This document shows, in pieces, positions 17,426 to 26,119 of a DNA stretch of 56,220 nucleotides. Within the stretch, counting starts at the first letter, position 1. Each line of letters starts with the position of its first letter. The notes beneath the pieces are model-generated. The model saw only the letters and a program-made list of their open reading frames with translations. It ran no database searches and was not told the origin of the DNA. Where the stretch lies: the NCBI GenBank assembly GCA_035367155.1, contig DAOSJI010000006.1:1-56220 (forward strand), written 5' to 3'. The stretch comes from JAAYSA01 sp035367155. Lineage in GTDB: Bacteria; Bacillota_I; Bacilli_A; RFN20; CAG-826. A program made the translations under genes and the position numbers.

Positions 17426-18217
17426 ATGAAAAAAATACTCGGTGCCATTGGCGCATTCTTCGTAAGAATCTGGCAATGGATTAAAGAAACAGCATGGATT
17501 CAACCATTGCTTATCGTTGGTGTTATTTTTGCAATTATCTTTTCAATTACCCCTATTTACAATGGAATTAAAGAATTAAACGATAAAAGAAATAGCCCAG
17601 ATGCTTTTTATAAAAATTACCAAGTTTCTCTAAAAGGTGCTGTTGATAGCGATGCACAAAAATTACTTGATGATATTTACGAAAATGAAAATGGTCTATC
17701 TTCTAATTTAGATGGACAAAAGTTCTTCTTAGCATTTATTCAAGGTGAAAATAAGTGTACATATTGTGACCAAATGCAAGAAGGTTTTGATACTATGAGT
17801 AAATTTAGTAAAGAAAAACTAGGCGGTGCTGCCTTTGGTCTTAAAACAATTTTCGTAGATCAAGAAACCAAAGAAGATTGGAAAAATGACGATTATAAAG
17901 GTGATGACGAATGTAAATCAGCATTTGATGCCCTATTAGTTAGAAATATTCTTTACTTTGAAGAATTTGCAGGTAGTGCTCAACAATCAAATTACTACAT
18001 TAACGATGGAATAAGTGATGAAACAATTACTAAGATTCAAGAAGCTAATGTTGATACCTTTGTTACTCCAACTATATTTGTCGTTGACTTTACAAATGGT
18101 GTAACTGCTAAAGGTGTTCAAACCGCTTTTATTAGTTTCACTGGTAGTAATAGTATTCAAAAAGCAGAATTCCTACTTGATGCTTGGTTATATCGAAACG
18201 ATTTCGGACCAAAATAA
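17426..18217 (+). CDS. Membrane-anchored thioredoxin-fold protein
   Basis: 263 residues. A single membrane helix (~27-48) near the N-terminus puts the rest outside. NKCTYCDQMQEGF (~112) gives a CxxC active site at the start of a helix, and VTPTIFVVDF (~215) gives the cis-Pro loop of a thioredoxin fold. The inserted middle region is long and acidic (DQETKEDWKNDDYKGDDE). It likely works as an extracytoplasmic thiol-disulphide protein; no DsbB/CcdA partner is adjacent. Strong AGGAGGA ribosome site. Confidence 0.65.
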   Translation: MKKILGAIGAFFVRIWQWIKETAWIQPLLIVGVIFAIIFSITPIYNGIKELNDKRNSPDAFYKNYQVSLKGAVDSDAQKLLDDIYENENGLSSNLDGQKFFLAFIQGENKCTYCDQMQEGFDTMSKFSKEKLGGAAFGLKTIFVDQETKEDWKNDDYKGDDECKSAFDALLVRNILYFEEFAGSAQQSNYYINDGISDETITKIQEANVDTFVTPTIFVVDFTNGVTAKGVQTAFISFTGSNSIQKAEFLLDAWLYRNDFGPK

Positions 18218-18230
18218 AAAATACTAATAA

Positions 18231-18259
18231 AAAAAGATTCGGCACTGCCGAATCTTTTT
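18231..18259. terminator. Bidirectional terminator between thioredoxin-like gene and glmM
   Basis: A 13-base perfect stem, AAAAAGATTCGGC-ACT-GCCGAATCTTTTT, with T tracts on both strands. Confidence 0.92.
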
Positions 18260-18261
18260 TT

Positions 18262-19596
18262 TTACATTGCTTCAATATATTGCTTAACTAAATCACAATA
18301 ATGTTCGCATTTTAGGACTGTTTCTGCTTCTACCATGATTCTAATTTTTGGTTCTGTGCCGCTAGCTCGTAATAGAAGCCTTCCATTTGTTCCTAATTCA
18401 GTTGTAATCTTTTTAGCAAGTTTAAGAAGTCCTTCATCCTTCATTACTTTATTTTTATTTGAGACATTTACATTTATTAAAACCTGTGGAAGTTTAGCAA
18501 AGCCGTTAAGAGCTTCCTCAATTGTAAGTTTTGCTTCTTCTAATAGAGTTAGTAAATACAAAATTGTTAAAAGACCATCACCGCTATTTAAAAGATTGCC
18601 AAAAATAATATGGCCACTTTGTTCACCGCCAAGTGAATATCCTTCTTCGTTAATTTTAGCCTGAACATATTTATCGCCAACATCAACAATTTCGTATTTA
18701 ATACCTTCTTTTTTTAACGCATTAAGAAGACCTAAATTACTCATTACTGTTAAAACGACAGTGTTTTTGTTAAGTTTACCTAGTTTTTGCATGCATCTAG
18801 CAGCAATAAATATTATGTGATCACCATCTAATTTATTACCATCTTTATCAACTAAAAGCACACGGTCACCATCTCCATCAAAGGCAACACCTAAATCAAA
18901 TTCATCTTTTCTTTCTTTAATCTTACTACTTAAGGTTTCTAGATAAGTTGAGCCGCAACTTGCGTTAATGTTAATGCCATTCGGCATTGCATTAATGATT
19001 TCATTATTAATAGCTAAATCCTTTAAAACAAGTGGAGCAACTTTACTTGCTGCACCATTTGCTAAATCAAAAAGGATATTTAAATTTGATGTAATTTTAA
19101 TGTTCGCTTTAATAAGATCTACATAATCAAGTAAAAGTTTACCATTATATGTATAAGTGCCAATATCATCTTCTTTTTTTAAAGGAAGATCATCTTCTTC
19201 TTTGTTTAAATATTCATTAATCGCATGTTCTAATTTTTGTGAAATTTTATCACCATTTTCGTTAATTACCTTTATACCGTTATCATAATAGGGGTTATGC
19301 GATGCCGTAATAATTATTCCGTAATTAAACTTATGCTTTTTTGTAAGATAAACAACCGAGGGAGTTGTTGTAACACCTAAATCCACAACATCAGTGCCTG
19401 AAGATAGTAAACCAGCTACAATAGAGTGCAATAGCATTGAACCACTAATTCTTGTATCACGCCCAATTAAAACGGTATTTCTTTTTTTCTTATTATGATA
19501 TTCGCCTAAATAACGACCAATTTTAAAAGCTAATGTCGGAGTTAGTTCGACATTTGTTTTTCCTCTAATTCCATCTGTTCCAAAATATTTATTCAT
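18262..19596 (-). CDS. glmM: Phosphoglucosamine mutase
   Basis: 444 residues, full length. It makes glucosamine-1-phosphate for peptidoglycan. YFGTDGIRG, the phosphoserine loop TASHNP (Ser99), DGDGDR (~240) and RASGTEPKIR are intact. It overlaps the cdaA end by 8 bp; cdaA-cdaR-glmM is the conserved Bacillota operon and GlmM is known to bind and restrain CdaA. The cdaR gene is missing from between them here. Confidence 0.95.
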   Translation of the reverse strand: MNKYFGTDGIRGKTNVELTPTLAFKIGRYLGEYHNKKKRNTVLIGRDTRISGSMLLHSIVAGLLSSGTDVVDLGVTTTPSVVYLTKKHKFNYGIIITASHNPYYDNGIKVINENGDKISQKLEHAINEYLNKEEDDLPLKKEDDIGTYTYNGKLLLDYVDLIKANIKITSNLNILFDLANGAASKVAPLVLKDLAINNEIINAMPNGININASCGSTYLETLSSKIKERKDEFDLGVAFDGDGDRVLLVDKDGNKLDGDHIIFIAARCMQKLGKLNKNTVVLTVMSNLGLLNALKKEGIKYEIVDVGDKYVQAKINEEGYSLGGEQSGHIIFGNLLNSGDGLLTILYLLTLLEEAKLTIEEALNGFAKLPQVLINVNVSNKNKVMKDEGLLKLAKKITTELGTNGRLLLRASGTEPKIRIMVEAETVLKCEHYCDLVKQYIEAM

Positions 19597-20401
19597 TGTT
19601 AAGTTCTGCGGTTTCTATTTGCATATATTCTACTAATGCGCGATAGAAATTATCGCGGCTAATGGGTTGCAACACACCCTTGTAGGCTATTGAAATTCGG
19701 CCGGTTTCTTCACTTACAACAATAGTTACTGAATCAGTCGTTTCACTAATTCCTAACGCGGCTCTATGCCTTGAACCAACTTTACCAGATAAGGGCTTAG
19801 TTGAAGGTTTAAAATAAACACTAGCGGCAATAATAACGTTGTCACGAATGACAACTGCGCCATCGTGAAGTGCAGTACCTTTATGGAAAATTGTCATTAA
19901 TAGTTGGGCTTTAACCGGAGCATCAATTTGTGTTCCATTTGTAATGATGTCATCTAAAAGAGTTCCTCTTTCAAGCGTGATTAGTGCACCTGTTTTAGTT
20001 TTCGAAAGAAAATCAACTGCAATTTCAAGTTCATGATAAACTGCTTCTTCATCATAAATCTTTCTAAATTTTCTTTTATTTCGATTTAAAGAACTTTTTG
20101 AAATTTGACGATCAAATAAATTAATAATATTTGCTCTAAATTGAACTATGTTTCCATAAATGAAAGCAATACTTCCTGTGATAAATAAAATAAGTGCAAC
20201 AATTAAAAGAAGGTCTAATTTAAAAAGGGCAGCAAGTGCGATAAGGGGTACATTAATAGCGTAAAATAGTTTAATAAATTTACTACCAAGATGTTTACAT
20301 AAAAAAACAACAAAGATTATTAATACAATCATGGCTAATCCGAAGTTAAGCCAAAAATACCAACTATGAAACTGTAATATTACCTCTTTAAAATCTTCCA
20401 T
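19589..20401 (-). CDS. cdaA: Diadenylate cyclase CdaA (c-di-AMP synthase)
   Basis: 270 residues. Membrane helices in the first ~90 residues are followed by the DAC domain: GALITLERGT (~138), the DGA motif at 180-182 and RHR at 211-213, all needed for c-di-AMP synthesis from two ATP. The regulator gene cdaR (YbbR domains) normally following is absent and glmM follows directly. A TATAAT -10 lies at 20441-20446 (minus strand) before an AAGGTAG ribosome site. Confidence 0.95.
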   Translation of the reverse strand: MEDFKEVILQFHSWYFWLNFGLAMIVLIIFVVFLCKHLGSKFIKLFYAINVPLIALAALFKLDLLLIVALILFITGSIAFIYGNIVQFRANIINLFDRQISKSSLNRNKRKFRKIYDEEAVYHELEIAVDFLSKTKTGALITLERGTLLDDIITNGTQIDAPVKAQLLMTIFHKGTALHDGAVVIRDNVIIAASVYFKPSTKPLSGKVGSRHRAALGISETTDSVTIVVSEETGRISIAYKGVLQPISRDNFYRALVEYMQIETAELNNE

Positions 20402-20689
20402 TGAAAACTACCTTCTTTCTAACCATAGGGTTGCATAAACATTATAGCAAAATAATGTGAAAAAACACTGCAAAAAGTAAACAAAAATCACTATTTTTTT
20501 GGCTTTATACATATTTAATTTAAATATCGTGCAAAATAGCCCTCAATTTGAAAAATCATAATTGTATTTTTGTTTTTATCATCAAATTAAAGGTTCTTTT
20601 TTTATTTAATATCAAAAAAGTAACCAAAATTTACGCATACAAATAAAAAAAGGAATTCAAAACGAACTCCTTTTTTGATCGCTATTAGT
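20402..20689. other. AT-rich intergenic region, cdaA promoter and amylase terminator
   Basis: About 290 bases between divergently facing ends: the cdaA upstream region and the 3' end of the amylase gene. Apart from the cdaA -10 box (20441-20446) and the amylase terminator near 20645-20677, I see only poly-A/T tracts and no plausible coding frame. Confidence 0.6.
20645..20677 (-). terminator. Terminator of the amylase gene
   Basis: GGAATTC-AAAAC-GAACTCC forms a 7-base stem with one mismatch. It is flanked by A and T tracts, and lies directly downstream of the amylase stop. Confidence 0.7.
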
Positions 20690-23125
20690 CTATTTTAAAT
20701 ATGTTGTTGTTTCACCAATTTTACCAAGTGTACCAGTGGAAGAATTTTCTAAAACAAATACTCGAAGATTACCTTTTCCACTTAGTGATACATTAAGTGA
20801 GCCACCAGTTACATTAACTCTTTGACCAGTAACTACATCAACATAAGTTCCATTAGGAATACCACTAAATGTTGCTCCTCCACTTATAGTAACTAAGGCT
20901 AAAGAATCCGTACCACCAACAGTATAGCGACGAATAAAGGCCATATTGCCATTTACTCCTTGTGTCGTATATTGTCCCATTGATAAAGCCGGAATTGCTA
21001 AGCGAATTTGGTTTAGTTTCATTAAATGACGAACAAGAGGTTTATTTAATGTCGATGCAAGTGCGCCAGTAGCGTTACTGTATTTACCAAATTCGCTTAC
21101 ATTAACGCTACCTTCAATATGATCGCCGTAATAAGCTCTTCCAGATTCACTAAGTAAAATATTTGGTCCTTGATCAATCAACTTTCCTTTTTGAAATTCT
21201 ATTTCTGAACCGTAATATAAGCAAGGAATTCCTCTAAAAGTCCACATTAATGACATATTTTCAGCCCATGCATCTGTTCCTTCTACATATCTCATCCTTT
21301 CAATACAATCAGGAGCATAGTCATGACTATCGACATACATTACATTATATGTTGCATCGTTATAGAAATGATCGTTGCTTACAGCAACATTGAATGCATC
21401 ACGTGCATATTGGAAATTCCAGTGCATTGGAAAATCAATTACTCCAACACGTGAACTTTGAGAATAATTAGGTGTATGATAAGCAATTCCATTTAATTTA
21501 GCATTTTGCGATGTTCTTTCATTGCTAACCGAACTGTTATCATTATAGGCAAGTTCAATACTATTTAAGTTAGTTATTGTATCTCCCCATGGATATTCTT
21601 TATTTTCTTTCCATGTGTAAAATGGGGCACTTAATGCAGGAATATTGTGGTTCCAAACACCACGAACCCTAGCACACACTTCTCCAAACATATGGAAATG
21701 ATCGTTACCACATCTTCTTGCAAACTCATAAAGAGCAGGGAAGAAATAATTATTCATAGTAAGTCTTGATATATGTTTAAGCGTATCGATACGGAAAGCA
21801 TCAACACCCATTCTAATAAATTCGCCATAAGCTTTAACGAGATATTCTGCTACTACTGGGTTTTCAGTATTTAAATCAACACAGTCTCCGGCAATTTGAG
21901 CGACTTGTTCTCCAAATGATTCCCACGAGAAATGTCCATAGTGATGATAAATATAATTTGGATCACTACCGTCATTACGTGTATTTTTCATTGCTGCAAT
22001 TCGAGCATCATATTGCTGACCATGATTTAAAGAGTCATAATTTGCAGGTAAAGGAGCACCAGGTAGCTTAACTAAACTAGAAAAGTTTCCATAGTCAGTT
22101 CCTTGTTTGGTAAACATTGGGAAAAGATATTCTTCACCAAAATTACCAGTATGGTTAAAGACAACATCAAGAATAATTTTCATATCGCGCGCGTGCGCTT
22201 CATTTATTACAGTTTGAAATGAAACATCTTCTGATAAATATCGCTCATCAACCATTCTAAAGTTAAGAGCATGATAGCCATGATAATCATAGCCTGAAGC
22301 ATTACGCACAATTGGAGTAATCCAAATTGCTGTAAAACCAAGTGCTTTAATATAATCCATTTTTTGAATTAAACCTTTAAAATCACCCCGCCAAGCTTTA
22401 TCGCTATCTGGATTGTTTCCGTCCCAACAATGAACATTGTTTGAGGGGTCACCATCATAAAAGCGCGTGGTTATTGTAAAGTAGATGGATTCATTACGGA
22501 AGTCTTTCCTGTTTCCGTTATATTTATTTATTGTCGTCCAATAAGAGGAAGGATATTCGTTCCAAAATGGGAAATCTCTCCAATCTTGCGCTTCATAAGT
22601 TGGTAAATCTGGATATGAAGTTTCACCTTCACTATTTCCTCCTCCACCTCCACCAGTACCAGGCTTTTGATTAGTAAGATTACCGTTGTAATACCAATAG
22701 TATCCTGCTCCATCAATAGAAAGATCTTGTGTTTGATTAGCACTACTACCTGTGCTAAAAATGACATTTAAGGCGGTATAGCCTTGGAAATCATATGTTT
22801 TCCAATCATCATCCTATGGTTTTAAAAGGGTGCCTGGCCAACCACCAACTAATTCATTAACACCTCCGCTCTCATTAATCCAGGCATAAACATGAGAGTA
22901 AAGTGTAGGGGCAAATACTTGAACATAACTAATTGGCGGTAATTCTGGTTCGCTTGAAGTTTCGCTCGTTGTATCGCTTACATGTTCCGACCCATCAGTT
23001 GTTGTGGTCGAATCAAAAGTTGTTTCGCTTTCATCGCTTGTTCCAACAGGTGGTCTTGGCGATTGACACGAAAATAGCAAGGTTGAAAGTAACAAAAGTA
23101 CAGTTATTCTATTTCTCTTCATCAT
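20690..23125 (-). pseudogene. Secreted GH13 alpha-amylase lipoprotein with starch-binding domain, interrupted by TAG
   Basis: Read as one frame, this is ~810 codons. It has a lipoprotein signal (LLLLSTLLFSC), a Ser/Thr-rich linker, a CBM26-like starch-binding domain (SHVYAWI ... VGGWPG ... YYWYY), a Gly-rich linker, then a GH13 catalytic domain: DVVFNHTG, DAFRIDTLKH (nucleophile ~Asp447), HMFGEV (~Glu482) and VDSHD. A TAG at 22814-22816 (codon 104) splits the binding domain; the same frame continues unbroken through DDDWKTYDFQGYTALNVIF to the end. No frameshift is seen. Without readthrough or internal initiation no secreted enzyme is made. The frame from ATG 22360 would lack the start of the barrel. 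No Shine-Dalgarno precedes the start. Confidence 0.85.
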
Positions 23126-23131
23126 ATGTTC

Positions 23132-23151
23132 ATATTAACATATTATGTTAA
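23132..23151 (-). promoter_or_regulatory. Leaderless amylase promoter inside a palindrome
   Basis: TG-T-TAATAT (minus strand, 23140-23132) is an extended -10 ending 6 bases before the ATG at 23125, so transcription should begin at the start codon. It overlaps a perfect 17-base palindrome, TTAACAT-ATT-ATGTTAA (23135-23151), a candidate operator. Confidence 0.5.
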
Positions 23152-23242
23152 CAAAAACTTGTTTTATTTAGTTTTATTGTCGTTTTGATTCTATCTTGGT
23201 AAAATTACAATAGTTAAAATGATTTAAGAAAGGAAGAATACT

Positions 23243-23620
23243 ATGTTTTGTCCTAACTGCGGAAAAGAAATTCTTGATCCAGTAACTTCTTGTCCTCATT
23301 GTAATGAAAAAATAGTCGAAAATGTTGAAGTTGAGGTTATTACTAATACTACTCAAAAACCTGTAAAGAAATCAAAACGTAGATATCTTGCCCTCGTTTT
23401 TGGGGTTATTTCAATATTTTTTGGTATTCCTTTTGGTATAGCTTCCTTGATTATTACAAAAGTAGATCCAGTGCAAGAGGAACTATTAGCAGCACGTGTC
23501 AGTGCAATTATTGGTATTATCGCCCAAAGTTTATTACTTGTAATTACTATTATTGAAATGATAGAAAAAGCACAGCAAGCACTTGAAGAAGCAAGTTCTC
23601 TTCTTCATCTTATTTTATAA
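23243..23620 (+). CDS. Zinc-ribbon membrane protein
   Basis: 125 residues. The N-terminal FCPNCGKEI ... SCPHCNEKI is a four-Cys zinc ribbon (residues 3-20). Two hydrophobic helices follow (~48-72 and ~88-107). The layout matches many small Bacillota proteins of unknown role. AAGGAAG supports the start. A sister two-helix protein gene follows 88 bases later. Confidence 0.65.
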   Translation: MFCPNCGKEILDPVTSCPHCNEKIVENVEVEVITNTTQKPVKKSKRRYLALVFGVISIFFGIPFGIASLIITKVDPVQEELLAARVSAIIGIIAQSLLLVITIIEMIEKAQQALEEASSLLHLIL

Positions 23621-23708
23621 AAAATATTGTCATTTAGACTATTTGTCTAATTGACAAACTCAACAAAACTAAATTAGAATTAAATTAATAAGAAATAGGA
23701 GAAATAAT

Positions 23709-24461
23709 ATGCAAAAAAGAGACATTGTTGAACAACTATATGATGTTAATAGTAAGGAAAATATTTTTATTCAAGATGTTAATGGTACGGTCTTTGAATA
23801 CATTCAGCTCGCCTTGATTCCCTATAATGATCAAGACTATGCTGTCTTGCAAATTGCAAAACCAGTTGGAGGATTAAAACTTGGCACTCGGCATGTTTTT
23901 TTAATTGATCAAGAAGCCCGTCAACTTCATATGCAAGATAATAAGAAAATAGTTACTGATGTTTTAGAAGAATTAGAAAAACTATATCGAAAAGAACGAC
24001 GAAAAAAACATGAACAATCATTAGTTTTTACTAGCGTTAAAGATCCAAAAGAAAAAACAGTTCCTGCAAAAAGAGAAACGCCCGTACCCGTAGAAGCACA
24101 AACTCTCCCTCCTATAGTGGAAGAAACTCCTTCTACTGAAAAAACTTCAGTTGTTGAAACTACTCCTGTTGTTGAAAAAAAACCAAAAAGAAAAAAAGGC
24201 GGAGCAATTACATTTGCTATTCTTTCGCTTCTTTTAAATCCTTTAGCGGTGATTTTTGCTACAATTTCACTCGTTCTTGCAAGTAAACCAAATCAAGCTG
24301 CTCGTATTTTTTCACGCATTCTTTCAATTATTGCTCTTGTTATTTTTGCTGCCGTCATTGGCGCAGTCGTTTACTTATATTTTACTGATAATCTTACATT
24401 TGTCGTTGAGTATATAATAGACATAATAAACCACATATTCCCTGGACTAATTCCAGTATAA
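23709..24461 (+). CDS. DUF1292-type domain fused to a two-helix membrane tail
   Basis: 250 residues. Residues ~1-95 (NIFIQDVNGTVFEYIQLALI ... DYAVLQIAKP) resemble the DUF1292/YrzB domain. A Glu/Pro/Thr-rich linker (~100-165) follows, then two membrane helices (~166-190 and ~200-225). The last part resembles the helix pair of the preceding zinc-ribbon protein, so both may sit in the membrane together. Function unknown. Good AGGAG ribosome site. Confidence 0.6.
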   Translation: MQKRDIVEQLYDVNSKENIFIQDVNGTVFEYIQLALIPYNDQDYAVLQIAKPVGGLKLGTRHVFLIDQEARQLHMQDNKKIVTDVLEELEKLYRKERRKKHEQSLVFTSVKDPKEKTVPAKRETPVPVEAQTLPPIVEETPSTEKTSVVETTPVVEKKPKRKKGGAITFAILSLLLNPLAVIFATISLVLASKPNQAARIFSRILSIIALVIFAAVIGAVVYLYFTDNLTFVVEYIIDIINHIFPGLIPV

Positions 24462-24465
24462 AATA

Positions 24466-24489
24466 ATACGCGGCTTAGCGGCGTTTTTA
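24466..24489 (+). terminator. Terminator of the DUF1292-type gene
   Basis: ACGCGGC-TTA-GCGGCGT with one G-G mismatch, followed by TTTT, right after the stop codon. Confidence 0.6.
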
Positions 24490-24504
24490 CTTTAGAAGTA
24501 AAAG

Positions 24505-24531
24505 AAAAAAATCACTTGATGTGATTTTTTT
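24505..24531. terminator. Terminator downstream of tRNA-Ser(GCT)
   Basis: Stem AAAAAAATCAC-TTGAT-GTGATTTTTTT between the plus-strand membrane gene and the minus-strand tRNA; usable on both strands. Confidence 0.8.
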
Positions 24532-24533
24532 AA

Positions 24534-24624
24534 TGGCGGAGTAGGAGAGACTCGAACTCTCGCGTCAGTTACCCGACCTACTTCCTTAGCAGGGAAGCCC
24601 CTTCACCAACTTGGGTACTACTCC
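24534..24624 (-). tRNA. tRNA-Ser (anticodon GCT)
   Basis: Acceptor GGAGTAG pairs with CTACTCC, discriminator G, encoded CCA. Anticodon stem CTTCC/GGAAG with loop CTGCTAA gives GCT (reads AGC/AGU). Long variable arm as in serine tRNAs. It lies 45 bases downstream of proS on the same strand. Confidence 0.95.
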
Positions 24625-24669
24625 AAAACGCTTAATTAATATATCATAATTAGCGTTGTAATGTAAATA

Positions 24670-26106
24670 TTAATATGCTTTCGCAATAATAACAACAAAT
24701 TTTGCAGGTTTGCCACTTATTAAACATTTTTTGGCAAATGGTGTTTGTTCAAAAGGTAGACATCTTGCAGTAGCACTATATTTTTCTTTGATTTGATCTA
24801 ACACTTCTTGTTCACCAGACCACATTATTATAGCGTAGCCACCTTTGTTTTCTAAAACATCTGCAAGTTCTTCTTCGGTATGAACTTCGGTGAGGTGTTC
24901 TAAGAAATAATCATGAGCTTTCTTATACAATGCTTCATGAATATCTTTTAAAAGCTTTGGAATTTCAACTTCAAGATCTTTTTCGTTTAAAACGAGTTTT
25001 TTTCCATTGTAACGAATCGCAGCACTAACGACGCCATTAGCAATATCGCGTGGACCAATTTCAAGACGAAGCGGAACGCCCTTCATTTCATATTCACTAA
25101 ATTTCCAGCCCGGTGTTCGGTCACTATCATCAAGATTAACGCGAATTCCTTTTGCTTCTAAACGGGCCTTAATTTCATTCGCCTTTGCTAAAACGCCCTC
25201 TTTTTGCATTTGAATTGGAACAATAACAACTTGAATTGGTGCAACATATGGTGGAAGTGAAAGACCATTATCATCGCCATGAGCCATAATAATTGAACCA
25301 ATTAATCGTGTAGAAACACCCCAACTTGTTTGGAAAGGATTAACTAACACATTTTCTTTGTTTTGATAAGCAATATTAAATGCTTTTGCAAATCCATCAC
25401 CAAAATAATGCGTTGTTCCACTTTGAAGAGCTTTTCCATCTGGCATAAGAGCTTCTATTGTATATGTAATTTCAGCTCCTGCAAATTTTTCATTCTCTGT
25501 TTTCCTACCAACTAGGAACGGGACTGCTAAAAGTTCTTTACCCATCGCTTCATAAATATAGAGCATATCAAGTGCTTCTTTTTCTGCTTCCTCCTTAGTT
25601 GCATGCATTGTATGACCTTCTTGCCAAAGAAATTCTGCTCCTCGAAGGAAAGGACGAGTAGTTTTTTCCCAACGAACAACACTACACCATTGATTGTATT
25701 TTTTTGGTAAATCACGATGACTTGAAATGATTTTTGCGAAATGGTCACAAAAAAGAACTTCACTAGTTGGTCGAATAATTAACTTTTCTTCGAGGTTATT
25801 AGCACCGCCAATAGTGGCAATTAATGTCTCTGGAGCAAATCCTTCAACATGATCTTTTTCTTTTTGAAATAATGATTCAGGAATAACAAGTGGCATATAA
25901 ACATTTTCGTGTCCAGTTTCTTTAAATCGTCGATCTAAATAATTTTGAATATGTTCCCAAATCGCATAACCATACGGGCGATAAATAATGAAACCCTTAA
26001 CAGAACTATAGTCCATTAATTCGGCCTTACGACACACATCGGTATACCACCGGGCAAAGTCTTCACTTTGTCTTGTAATTGCTTCGTTTTTAAATTCCTT
26101 TTTCAT
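24670..26106 (-). CDS. proS: Prolyl-tRNA synthetase, archaeal/eukaryal-type (ProS type 3)
   Basis: 478 residues. It attaches proline to tRNA-Pro. The short form without the bacterial editing insertion, beginning EAITRQSEDFARWYTDV, with RPTSEV, FLRGAEFLWQEGHTMHA and AHGDDNGLSLPP, is the type 3 ProRS found in archaea, eukaryotes and some bacteria including mycoplasmas. The C-terminal domain ending KFVVIIAKAY is typical. GAGGAAATT before the ATG. No T-box leader is visible. Confidence 0.94.
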   Translation of the reverse strand: MKKEFKNEAITRQSEDFARWYTDVCRKAELMDYSSVKGFIIYRPYGYAIWEHIQNYLDRRFKETGHENVYMPLVIPESLFQKEKDHVEGFAPETLIATIGGANNLEEKLIIRPTSEVLFCDHFAKIISSHRDLPKKYNQWCSVVRWEKTTRPFLRGAEFLWQEGHTMHATKEEAEKEALDMLYIYEAMGKELLAVPFLVGRKTENEKFAGAEITYTIEALMPDGKALQSGTTHYFGDGFAKAFNIAYQNKENVLVNPFQTSWGVSTRLIGSIIMAHGDDNGLSLPPYVAPIQVVIVPIQMQKEGVLAKANEIKARLEAKGIRVNLDDSDRTPGWKFSEYEMKGVPLRLEIGPRDIANGVVSAAIRYNGKKLVLNEKDLEVEIPKLLKDIHEALYKKAHDYFLEHLTEVHTEEELADVLENKGGYAIIMWSGEQEVLDQIKEKYSATARCLPFEQTPFAKKCLISGKPAKFVVIIAKAY

Positions 26107-26119
26107 AATTTCCTCACTT

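Noticed and set aside
23135..23151. Third LacI operator at the amylase
   Set aside because: It shares the ATGTTAA half-site but lacks the central CG and the 16-base spacing of the other two; kept only as a generic palindrome.
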